From Chrysaora quinquecirrha (Eukaryota; Cnidaria; Scyphozoa; Semaeostomeae; Pelagiidae), in contig JACTAT010000316.1 in the NCBI GenBank assembly GCA_014526335.1, positions 124,001 to 188,000 on the forward strand: a stretch of 64,000 bases of DNA. Direction: 5' to 3'. The position numbers and the translations under genes are program-made. Below the pieces are notes generated by a model. The model ran no database searches. It had not been told where the DNA came from and was given only the letters and a program-made list of their open reading frames with translations. This document shows positions 31,158 through 42,500 of the stretch, piece after piece. Every line of letters begins with the position of its first letter. The first letter of the stretch is position 1.

Positions 31158-32046
31158 AGTAACGTTACCTGACAAATACGGGCCTGACAATTACGGGCTT
31201 TTCTGACAAATACGGGCTTTCAAAGTGGGCGCCGAATGAACAATGGATTCTTTCAAATAATAAAGAATAAATAACTGATATCGTGTTTCAATTGTTTTCT
31301 TTCACAATAATGCAAATAACAGTGAAATAAAAACTTAATTTTAAGTTTGTAGAAAAGACAACAAAGTATGAAACTAATCAGCATAAAGAGTATCAGAGTT
31401 TCATAATCCATGGAGTTCCTATACTATGTATAATGGGAAGGAGACCTGGCAATAACAAGTCTTACCATTGTGGGCACCTGTATGATTTAAATGATGTTAA
31501 CACCAAAAACGGGGTTCTGATTTTATCTTACAAATACGGGCCTTTTTTCGAAACGACAAGAACACCAAAAAGGGGGTTCTTATTTTATCTTCCAACTACG
31601 GGCCTTTTTTCGAAACGGCAAGAACGCCAAAAAGGGGGTTCTGATTTTATCTTACAAATACGGGCCTTTTTTTGAAACGACAAGAACGCCAAAAACGGGG
31701 TTCTGATTTTATCTTACAAATATGGGCCGTTTTTCGAAAAGACAAGAATGCCCAAAACAGGGTTCTGTTTTATCTTACAAATACGGGCCTTTTTTCAAAA
31801 CGGTCATTTCTATGAATGATTCGAACGACCCTCTTTAGGGGATTTCAGCTATTGTTATTGGGCACAAATTAATTCTGATTTCGGTAATTGTTGTTAACAT
31901 GTCGCATATGAATAGAAATCATTGAAAGATAATACAACTCGATTGTTAGGAAGAAACCTATTGTAAATTCGGCGCCTGCTTTGAAAGCCCGTATATGTCA
32001 GAAAAGCTCGTATTTGCCAGGCCCGTAATTGTCAGGTAACATTACT
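31158..32046. mobile_element. MITE with iteron-bearing inverted ends and internal tandem array
   Basis: Left end AGTAACGTTACCTGACAAAT; the right end is its inverse with few changes (ending ...caggtaacattact at 32046). The inverted repeats extend about 75 bp to ggcgccgaa. Each arm holds three copies of a word like acaaatacgggc. The interior holds about five tandem units carrying the same word. No protein is encoded. The superfamily is not assigned, and I did not find an unambiguous target duplication. Confidence 0.8.
31508..31802 (+). repeat. Tandem array, about five copies of a 63-bp unit
   Basis: Units of the type ggttctgattttatcttaca, aatacgggccttttttcgaa, acgacaagaacgccaaaa repeat from about 31508 to 31802 with light divergence. 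The core acaaatacgggcc equals the iteron in the arms of the surrounding MITE. Confidence 0.9.
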
Positions 32047-32766
32047 AATAGGGGTGTTTCTTTTTGTGACAGGTTCATTTGTGACACTATTTCATTTTGT
32101 GTCTTTTTTTGTTTCTTTTGCTACGTTGTGTATTGCCCTGTATGTTTGCTGACAAGTACATTTGAATACTTAGCTTGTTTGCATTATATCCAAAATCTCT
32201 TATCCAAAATCTCGAACAAAACCAATACATGAGAAAAACACTAACATTGAGACTTTCATGGGTTTGCTAAGAGATCAAGATCTTTGCGTGTGCACTGTAA
32301 TTGAATGGACCTTCTCTATTTTGAACACTCTCTTTCCAGGCAGAAAAATAACCAAGAAAATGTTCTTCTAGCCATCACAGTCTGTCATCTGTTACTTCTT
32401 TGTATGGGGAGAGATTGTAGTTTCTCTTGAAGTGACCTTCGTTTATGCTAATGCTGATAAAATGCAATTTTATCACAGTTAATTGCACGAGGAGCGTGTG
32501 TTGCTTTTCTCGTAAGAATTCGACGGGATTCAAGCGAATTCTTATGGGATTGTTTAAGGATCGCATAATTGATGAATTTAGTGTGTTTGTATGAGATGCT
32601 GGAATTCAACTGTGGTTTGTATAGATTCTTTATTCTCTAATGCCAACTGGGGATTTGTGGTATGTCTTTGAATGTGCAGTTTATCATGTCTCGATGCCGG
32701 GTTTGGGCATCATTTGAGTTTCCTCAAAGCCGAAGGTGGTTGTAAGTTTTTTCGCTCTCTAAAGTC
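32047..32766. other. Probable 5' region of the DIRS-like element
   Basis: No open frame. It ends directly before the ATG of the DIRS-like first ORF, so it may hold that element's terminal repeat and promoter. I could not match it to a repeat at the other end. Confidence 0.3.
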
Positions 32767-33319
32767 ATGATGGAGAATCAAAGTTCAAAAGATACTTCTT
32801 CATCTGAGGATGTGAATTTGCGAGTGAGTAACCTGGAAAGGTCAGTCTCTATTATTCAAGAAAGCGTTCAAAGTTTGGTTAATTTGTGCTCTCAACAAAG
32901 CTCATCAGGTACGAATTCTACCGCTAGTGTAAGCTCTCAGCCTACTTTGCCTACTTCTGCTCCACCATTTGTATCTGTTGCTGCTAATGAACAAGTACAA
33001 CTGGTTTCTGGTGTTTCGTCGCAGCCTGCTCTCGGTAGCAATTTGCAAAGTGTCTCGGTATCTCAGTCAGTCACGCCCTCCTTAGTATTATCCAAAGATT
33101 GGCTGGGTTTTACGTCGCAGCTGTTTATGACTCAAGCAGGGTCTTCTGGCCTCTCTGTTGCGAGTGTGCTTCCTCCCATTCCAAATTATTTGGTGCAGAT
33201 TGTTTCAAAAAACGTATTTGTTGATTTCGTATTGCTGAGACCTTGCAATTTGATACATTTACCTCCAGTGGCGCACAGTTGTCAAAGCTAGTCAAGTGTG
33301 ATTAGAGCAGCGAGTTGAA
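32767..33319 (+). pseudogene. DIRS-like retrotransposon ORF1 (gag-like), N-terminal half
   Basis: The ATG at 32767 starts a coiled coil (VNLRVSNLERSVSIIQESV), then a Ser/Gln/Pro-rich linker, then PPIPNYLVQIVSKNVFVDFV, as in gag-like ORF1 of metazoan DIRS-type elements. A 1-bp deletion near 33264 shifts the frame; in the other frame GAQLSKLVK follows, then a TAG near 33302. The reading stops at 33319, where the KDZ transposon begins. It resumes in phase at 51327. Confidence 0.75.
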
Positions 33320-33371
33320 CAGGAATGAACCGGTCCAAAATATGGTACTTATCCACCCAGCCGTAAATGGA
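33320..33371 (+). repeat. Left terminal inverted repeat of the KDZ element
   Basis: CAGGAATGAACCGGTCCAAA followed by ATATGGTACTTATCCACCC and AGCC. It pairs with the right end at 51275-51326, about 41 of 52 positions identical by eye, the block TTATCCACCCAGCC being perfect. Confidence 0.8.
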
Positions 33372-33505
33372 TATAAAAAGAATACCGACCCTGCAAAAGA
33401 GGCCAGTTGGAAATGGTATGGGTTAGAGAATAAGAGAAAAAGAGAATTGCCAAGCTCAAGCACAGATTGCCTACTTTTTGCTGGCTCCAGCTCCAAAGCA
33501 AAGCT

Positions 33506-36500
33506 ATGGAGGAATATGATGATGATGAAGATGATAATAGTCTTGTTGTGGGAAACTTTCGACAAGTTGTAGAAAGACCAGAGCTTCGATCTTCTATTGG
33601 CTCTTTGCAGCATTTTCGACCGATCACAGACGTAGGCCTACGCCAACCAGTTGGAAGGATACAAATAGAAGCATCTACAAGTGTTGTTGCTCCTGGAGAA
33701 AGAGTGCCAATTTATAGCACATTTTCAAAACACCCGAAACTTTCTTTCAGAAGACCACCACAACGAACAGGAATCCCGCCATCAGCTGATTTCGATATTG
33801 AAGGTAGGTAGGCAAAATGCAGCTAATCAAATGTCACTAGTCTATTTTATGCTTCTCTACCATAGCATGGTTGTGCTAAGACAAAGGCAAATACCAAACC
33901 CTGAACTGACTGATTGTTGCTAATTCTGAACACAGTGAGCCTATAAAAGTTTAGAAATCAGTCTCTGCTTTCTGCTTAGTTGTACTGTTCTATTCTAACT
34001 ATTACCCATTTTTATTCAACAATAGTTAATATTACATGTCTAGACTGCAGTTTGCTGAATAAATACAAACGTGCCTGAAGAACAATGACTGGAAACCAGT
34101 CATTTTCACTGTCATTGTCATTCCCAATATATACAATTGCAGGTGAGACTGGTTGCCCTTTGCATTCTTACATTTAATGCAATTTCTGAATTTTCTTTTG
34201 CTTTTGATTCATGAAAGATTTGTTTTGTTTCATTTCTAAAGATAGGTTTAGCCATGGGAAACACGGAGAGTCCTTCTAGGGTTCATTAATAGCTAAACAC
34301 TGAACTTTTAAAGGCAGATCTGCAGTCTGACAAACTTTGTATGACTGACCCAAGACCCAAGTTAAAGTATTGTTGCTTTTGGCTTCATATACTGTACTTG
34401 GGTATTGGGTCTTGTAACTGAAGAAATCAATCAAGATGTCTTATTTACTCTTATTGCTGTATCCTTGTGGTAATGGTAAGATTGATTTCTATTTTATTAA
34501 GCAATGATCTTATTTGTAAAATGATCTATAAAAATGTTCTCTGCATAATAGTTAAAATATTTCCTCTCTTTTCTGCAAATGTATGCATAAATACCATCCC
34601 TCAAAATTTTTGTTCTTGAACACAACTTTTCTCAAATTTTATCATAGATGAAGTCCAAATGGATGGAGGTATTATTGAAGATGATGACCTTGAACAAATC
34701 ACGGATAGTAATGATAATGGAAACAATGCTGCTCTGGATACTTATAGTCTAACAAAAATGTAAGATATGGTGGTGTTGCTGAAGTAAATGTGTTGAATGA
34801 CTTAGATGGTGTATGTATAGCTTTCTTTTATTCAGAAATCTTGGTCTCAAAATCATTTAGGCACTGGGCGATAAGAGACCAAATTTTGGTACAAGATTCA
34901 GTCCTCTCAGTTTAAGGCACGCGCGCGCCTCCACACGCTCCTCGTCTGGTCAAGACGCGCGTAATTTCACGCACCTCGTTTCTTGTGATTCCTTAAAATC
35001 ACGCTTCTCAAAATTTTTTAGTGATCTTTGAATAAAAAATATCTTGATTCTGGTAATCACATAATTGATATTTAGTAGCTGTCATTGAATAAAAACAGTC
35101 CAACCGCTGATAGATTGATGATGTTAATCATCTGCGTTGTGTGTTTACGTGGTTTGCGTAGTGATATCCGAGTTATTTATATAATATCTCCTACAGTTAA
35201 GCTTTATTTGCAAAAACGAAGAAAATCTGGCCTTATTCGGTGTCGTCATGCTGCAGGCGCTGGATCTCAAGTGTGGAGAAGCGACAAGAAAAAACGATTC
35301 GAAGAAACTTTTAGGAATAATTCTCGTCGATTTTTCATCATCGAATCCCAATTCTTCTGATTCTCTGTGTGATGTTGAAACTGATTAATTGGAACTGTTT
35401 AGATGAACTGGGTCATTTGTTAAAAACATCTTATAAAAAAGTCAAATAATGCGTCAATGTGAGAATATGTCAAAATCACCGTTTCTAAAAAACGCGCGCC
35501 TAAATATATCAAGGTGCGTGATCTTCCACGCACCCTCTAAAATTCTCACGGAGAGGCCTGAAGATTGCCAATATAGACAAAATACCATATTAAATTTTAT
35601 GTACAATCTAATTCATTAGCTAAGCAAGTAAACAACATTAAAATAGTTCAATCTTTGCCATTTGGAAGAACTATAATTGCTTAGGTTGGGTGAGATTGAT
35701 AGTATGGGCGATTAGAGACCAAATTTTGGTACAAGATTGCCAATATAGACAAAATACCATATTAAATTTCATGTAAAATCTAATTCACTAGCTAAGCAAC
35801 TAAACAACATTAAAATAGTTCAATCTGCGCCATTTGGAAGAACTATAATTGCTTAGGTTGGGTGAAATTGATAGTATGGGGGATTAGAGATCAAATTTTG
35901 GTACAAGATTGCCAATATAGACAAAATACCATATTAAATTTTATGTACAATCTAATTCATTAGCTAAGCAAGTAAACAACATTAAAATAATTCAATCTGC
36001 GCCATTTGGAAGAACTATAATTGCTTAGGTTGGGTGAAATTGATAGTATGGGGGATTAGAGATCAAATTTTGGTACAAGACTGCCAATATAGACAAAATA
36101 CCATATTAAATTTTATGTACAATCTAATTCATTAGCTAAGCAAGTAAACAACATTAAAATAGTTCAATCTGCGCCATTTGGAAGAACTATAATTGCTTAG
36201 GTTGGGTGAGATTGATAGTATGGGCGATTAGAGACCAAATTTTGGTACAAGATTGCCAATATAGACAAAATACCATATTAAATTTTATGTAGCATCTAAT
36301 TCATTAGCTAAGCAACTAAACAACATTAAAATAGTTCAATCTGCGCCATTTGGAAGAACTATAATTGCTTAGGTTGGGTGAAATTGATAGTATGGGGGAT
36401 TAGAGATCAAATTTTGGTACAAGATTGCCAATATAGACAAGATACCATATTAAATTTTATGTACAATCTAATTCATTAGCTAAGCAAGTAAACAACATTA

Positions 36501-39500
36501 AAATAGTTCAATCTGCGCCATTTGGAAGAACTATAATTACTTAGGTTGGGTGAGATTGATAGTATGGGCGATTAGAGACCAAATTTTGGTACAAGATTGC
36601 CAATATAGACAAAATACCATATTAAATTTTATGAAAAATCTAATTCATTAGCTAAGCAACTAAACAAGATTGAAATAGTTCAATCTGCGCCATTTGCAAG
36701 AACTATTATTGCTTAGGTTGGGTGAAATTGATAGTATGGGCGATTACAGACCAAATTTTGGTACAAGATTGTCAATATATACAAAATACGATATTAAATT
36801 TTATGTAAAACCTAATTCATTAGCTAAGCAACTAAACAACATTAAAATAGTTCAATCTGCGCCATTTGGAAGAACTATAATTGCTTAGGTTGGGTGAAAT
36901 TGATAGTATGGGCGATAAGAGACCAAATTTTGGTACAAGATTGCCAATATAGACAAAATACCATATTAAATTTTATGTAAAATCTAATTCATTAGCTAAG
37001 CAACTAAACAAGATTGAAATAGTTCAATCTGCGCCATTTGGAAGAACTATAATTGCATAGGTTGGGTGAAATTGATAGTATGGCAATTAGAGACCAAATT
37101 TTGGTACAAGATTGCCAATATAGACAAAATACCATATCAAATTTTATGTATAATCTAATTCATTAGCTAAGCAACTAAACAACATTAAAATAGTTCAATC
37201 TGCGCCATTTGGAAGAACTATAATTGCTTAGGTTGGGTTGGGTGAAAATGGTAGTATGGGCGATTAGAGACCAAATTTTGGTACAAAATTGCCCATATTG
37301 ACAAAATTCCTTATCAAACTTTCTATTCCTTTTTTTTGTCTTACACAGCGATAACGTTCTTTTATTCTCTTTGTCACTCTATTTTTTCTAAGTTGAATAA
37401 TTTTTTATAGGAGAAAATCATTGAAGAATTGTAACTCTTTCAAGCACTTCAAGCAAAATCAATTTTTTTTCTTCATGGCACACAGAGATTCTCATTCAAG
37501 ACTTTGACGCTTCAACCAAATCCTTAAAAGTATGGGACGGAAATCATTTATATGAAATTTCCGTATTATCTATTTAATATGGAAATTTATTTTCAGTTAA
37601 ATGTTGAGAGGAATAATGCATCCTTTTACTTTTTACATTATTAAAATTGCATCCTTTTTACATTTTAGCAAAATCAATTTTGCATAATCAAGAGAATTTC
37701 AATGAAATTCACAGATACTGTAGGTTGGCAGTACAGCTGCTCATGTAATCAGGCCTTGTGTGATTTGCTAGACAGGTTATCTAGAGAGATTAGTCAGAGC
37801 TCAGATGGTAATTTTGTTTCTTTATTTTCATTTGTTCTTGAAATTAATTGTCAATTTATATCGCTTTCATCAAATGCAGATAGATAACCAAATACTGATA
37901 TTCCACAGATTTCCAGTCCATGTTGCTGCGGAGATACCAAGAATGTTTGCACGTCAGAGTCTGCAAAAAGGTCGTTCGTATGTGGGATTTGCAGAATGGT
38001 ACTCTGCCAACAACAGATGGTGGTACGGCTGCATGAATTGCTATTGCTTTATTTTTAGCTTGATAAATTTTTATATTGATTTTGGTGAGGTAAATAACTT
38101 CTTACTATAGCTTCTTACTTACTTGTTACTTAGCTATAGCTTCTTGACCTTCTTGAAAGGGGTTTTGTTTCATGTTGAACATATCTAAATCAACGTGAAC
38201 ATCAATATCAATATTAATACAGCATCCTTTCCCCTTTCCCCTCTCCTTGTCCAATTCTGCTGCATATTTATTAAATGACAAACACTTGCAATGCTATCTC
38301 ACCTAAGTTGTATCTTTTACATCATAGATGATATTCACTGGAACTATCAGGTTTGTTGCAATGTACTCTGTACTCTACCAATCGATTTTCTCTACAGCAT
38401 TTTCACCTTAAAGTTATTGCAACTTCTCTAATGCTTTCTATACCTTTGCCGACGGTTCACCAGGAGGCATATTCGCATATAGTTATAATTTGTAAACTGA
38501 AATGTATTATTAGAACATGTAGCTAGTTAAAAAGAAAAAATTGGCAATTCTATTTAAATCTAAGAAATATGTTCAGCCCATGTTGTCGAGAAGGGTCCTT
38601 CCTGTGTGACATCTTCAACACAGTGTTATCTTGCACAAAATTGTAAACTTGCGTTTATGATTAGTTCGTTTGCAGTTGTTTTGTTCCTGCATGTTAATTG
38701 CAATGTTAGCTATTATTTTTTTCTTGAAGGAGCTCCCTACTGCTGTCAACTTACCATTTTCTAGCAAGTCACTTGTTTGTGTCAGGCAACCAGATCGACA
38801 ATTTGGGGTCGTTGGAGTTGACAGACGGGGTTTTAAATGTTTATCGTGTTCAGACGGACGACGCTCTTGTCAGCACATTGCAGGAATACAAAAGCTCCTT
38901 GATATGGAAACTGTACCATCCCCCGACTGTCTGGTTGACATGGTTGCCGCCCATGAGTCTCTAAAGTCTTCATTCCCTCAAACATACATCCGACAAGCTG
39001 TTTCTACAAAACCTATTCATATCAACCCTCTTCGGTCACAGCGCTTTATTTTCAGTGGAATGTTGAGAGGAATAATGGAAGAAATCAATCCAGATGATTA
39101 TAGACTAGTGCCAGATTTTTCTAATGCAGTATGCCCGTCCTGTAACAGCGAGTCTGTTGTGCAATGGAGCCAAGACAGCAAAAAGCTTGTCACTCTAAAA
39201 AACATCATAGAAGTCTTTGGTAGGTTTCCGTTTCAGTGTTTCGCTAACCACTAGGAGTTTGTCATATTAAGAATACCTTAATGATTCTTTTCACTGCTTT
39301 GTAACAGTTGTAAAGTAAATGCAGTGTCTAGGAAATGTCAACTTAATTTCAGGAAATGTAATTTTTACACAATGACCAATAGATAAGTGTTTCAGATCGT
39401 TGAAGAAAAAGTGCTGTGAATTTCCTAGACCTCTGAACTGGAAAATAATTAATGATCCACACCAAGAAGAGATAAGTGTATATCATCGACCTGTTCTGCG

Positions 39501-42500
39501 CCTGCTATCCTTCGCTAACGTCTTGAGTTCTGTTTAGTAAATTGTTGGTCTTGTTTTATGTACGAACAGACACAAATGTCTTTTTGATACTACAATTTAT
39601 GTTAAATGTCTGTTTATCAAAATTTCAATAGCGATGAGAAACAATTAACTTTGTTCATCCAATCAGTTCCCTTCAGAAAATGCGGTAATCTGCAATGTTT
39701 AAGAATTGAAAACTACGATGGCTCTTTGAAAGGAATACTTAACATGGGAGAGTTCCTTGTTGGACATGATGTTCTGCGCGACTATTTGCATCATTTCATA
39801 TCTGGCGACAGGTTTGCAGATAAAGTTTTTAGAAATGTTATGTTTTCCGGAAGCGTTTACCAGCTTAGTGGAAGCTCATGAAAGAGGTACAAATACTGAA
39901 TAGATAGTTGAATCCGAGGAACCTGTATGCTGGAGTCTTCTCTGTCCAAATCCAAGATTTTTTTTTCAAAAACACATATGATAATGTATGCCTTGCCTTC
40001 TTACTTAGAACAAATGAGCCCAGGGGATACTCCCTATTTTTCTATAAGGGTGGTCAGTGTCTATATTTTATTAGTTAGAGTTTGGAACAAGCATTAGAAA
40101 TCCCATGTGACTAGATCCCCTAGATACGTGATACGTTTAGAATTAACATCATTGCTCCAAAAAGTCACGTCACCGGTTCAAAATTGTCGAAAACCTTCTT
40201 GTTATCACCTAGTACTGTTAGTAGCGTTAAAGTAACGAAAGTGAAAATAAAATACCTGCTGAACTTTAGATGAACATTTGCAATATTCTTTCCTAGTCAA
40301 AGCTTGAACAGCCACCTCAGTGCTTGGAAGTTGAACCTTTCAGCTGCTGGCTATGAGACAAAGCTCTGTCTTAATAATCAGCAATGGAGAATGTGTTGGT
40401 ACTCGTTCCTCAACCTTTTGGATATAAATGAGGTAGATAGCTTTATGTGTGATAAATGTTGTCAGTATCCAGAAGTCATACTGTGCGATGCAACATCTCT
40501 TGCCTTTCGAAGAATCTATGCAAGACAAATCGAGCTTCAAGAGCAAAGTCGAGATACTCAAACATTGACTGGAAGATAAGTATTTCTGCGAATATATAAT
40601 CTGTCGTCAAATAAAAGGAAATGTTATTCGCCTTATGAATACGTAATAAGTATCTATTGCCATGATGGAAGCTCAATTCAGCTGTAGCAAGCAAGCGCTC
40701 CCCTGGGGATGTACACAATCATGAGCATGGCAGGGGGTTCAGCCCCGACATTTGCAGACACTCACTAAAATATACCCAGGGGGGTACTCATTAACTTTCA
40801 ATACGGGGGGGTCCATGCCAATATTTGGGGTCCAAAATCTTAAGCTTATTCAATATTTGGGGTCTGTGATTTATAACATGGACAAAAATTCAATATTTGG
40901 GGTCCACAAATCTGAAGGAAGAATCTTGCGATTTTGTGCGATTCATTACAATGACCCATCCAACTGGCAAGAGCTTATAAATTGTAAATTGTCACGAAAC
41001 TGGTCGCCAAACCCGAAAAAATGTTTTAGGTGTCCAAAAATAGATACCAATATTTGGGGTCTCCAAAACATTAAACTCAATATTTGGGGGTCTGCAAGGA
41101 AATAGTGGCATGGACCCCCGGTATTGAAAATAAATGAGTAACCCCTGGGAAAATATATATCTGCTAATCTGCTAAAGTTGCACCCAGTGCCAAGAAAAAG
41201 TTACGGTCACACGGTCATATTGAATGGAGGAAAGTCAACCAGAGCAAAAGAAAATCTAATGCCACGCCCAAGACACGCCTATTTTTCATTGTCTAGTGAG
41301 GAAGGTTTTCAGCTAGGGGTATTTTTGTCTGGAGGAAGGTTGGCCACTTTTCTGGACTCTGGTTGCACCCAAAAAGTAAATCAACAATAATTACAACATC
41401 AAGTCATTGACAGTAAGAGCGAGATTTTTCCAAAAACCCAATCAAATACATGAAAACTGAAAATTTCAATAAGCGAAGCCCCCAGTCAAAATATCATGCA
41501 CTCCTCGGGGGCGCTTGAATAATGCAATGCGAAGGGCCACGTGTTTGCTAACAGCAAGCGATTGTGAATTTTCATACGTACTCTTAGGTGCCTAATTGCC
41601 GTCCCCCGCTTATTATTTTTTTGAAAAAAACTCCAACCCCCCGCTCTTATTAGACCCCCCCGCTTATTAAAGTTGGCATTGCTATTGATGTGGATATTTT
41701 TCATTTAACTTTCTCTGACGTTCTTGGTGTGAAATTCCACTTGTTTTCTCTATTCGTTTGGTTAGAACCATGGATTTCCTTAGCCTATAAGTACTATAGG
41801 GCCCCTCACACTGCGTTTCAGCAGTTCCTTTACAAAGTTTGTCAAGCAAAGTCCGACCCTCCTGTTTATTCCGACGACCCATTTTGATTAGATGCTGACT
41901 GCAGTTCCAGCCCCCCGTCTATTCCAACCCTCCCCCAGCAATTAGACACCTAAGAGTATCTGTAAGAACTTTTTTGTTGCTTGTAAACCCGATTTCTGTA
42001 GTGCGTGTTTTCATTGTTGTAGAAGTGCGTGTATTTTCTAGATTATATCTTTTCTAAACGTCCAACTTTCCATTCTACTAAATTCAGGGCAAGAGTTTTC
42101 ATTGGCAGTCCAGAAATTAGAAGACTGTTGTTCAAGTTCTCCAACTGCAAAGAATTAAAAAGAGACGACCGGGAAAAGCTTGATAACTTGCTTGAACGAG
42201 AATATGGCTGTCTACAAAAGGTCTTTCTCGAATGTGAAGAGATGTATGCCGGTGCGGTCCATATACCAACCGGTGTATGGGCATTTTTTCATTGTTTAGC
42301 TTCCGTATCTCCTGTTTGTTCATATTTCCCATTGTCAGAAACACTTCGCAGGATCATTGCCAGAATCAGTAACGGCTTTTTGATACGACAAGACCCGGAA
42401 AGCTTGATCCAGTTGCAAATTTGTGCACCGATCATTTTTGCTGCAATTACTGCCTTACCTTCTGTCTCATTGTCACAAAATTGGCATGAGCTATTTGCCT

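Noticed and set aside
31508..31802. Regular repeats that might look like a CRISPR array
   Set aside because: Whole units are tandemly repeated with no unique spacers, inside a MITE with inverted ends; no cas genes.
39812..39881. Frameshift in transposase exon 6 (open frame continuing to 39881)
   Set aside because: Using the donor gacag|gtttgc at 39812 gives a phase that fits exon 7 exactly, so no frameshift is needed.
40576..42087. AT-AC (U12-type) intron as an explanation of the ATAAGT donor
   Set aside because: The U12 AT-AC donor consensus is ATATCC and the acceptor ends AC; here the donor is ATAAGT and the acceptor ends CAG, so a mutated GT donor is simpler.
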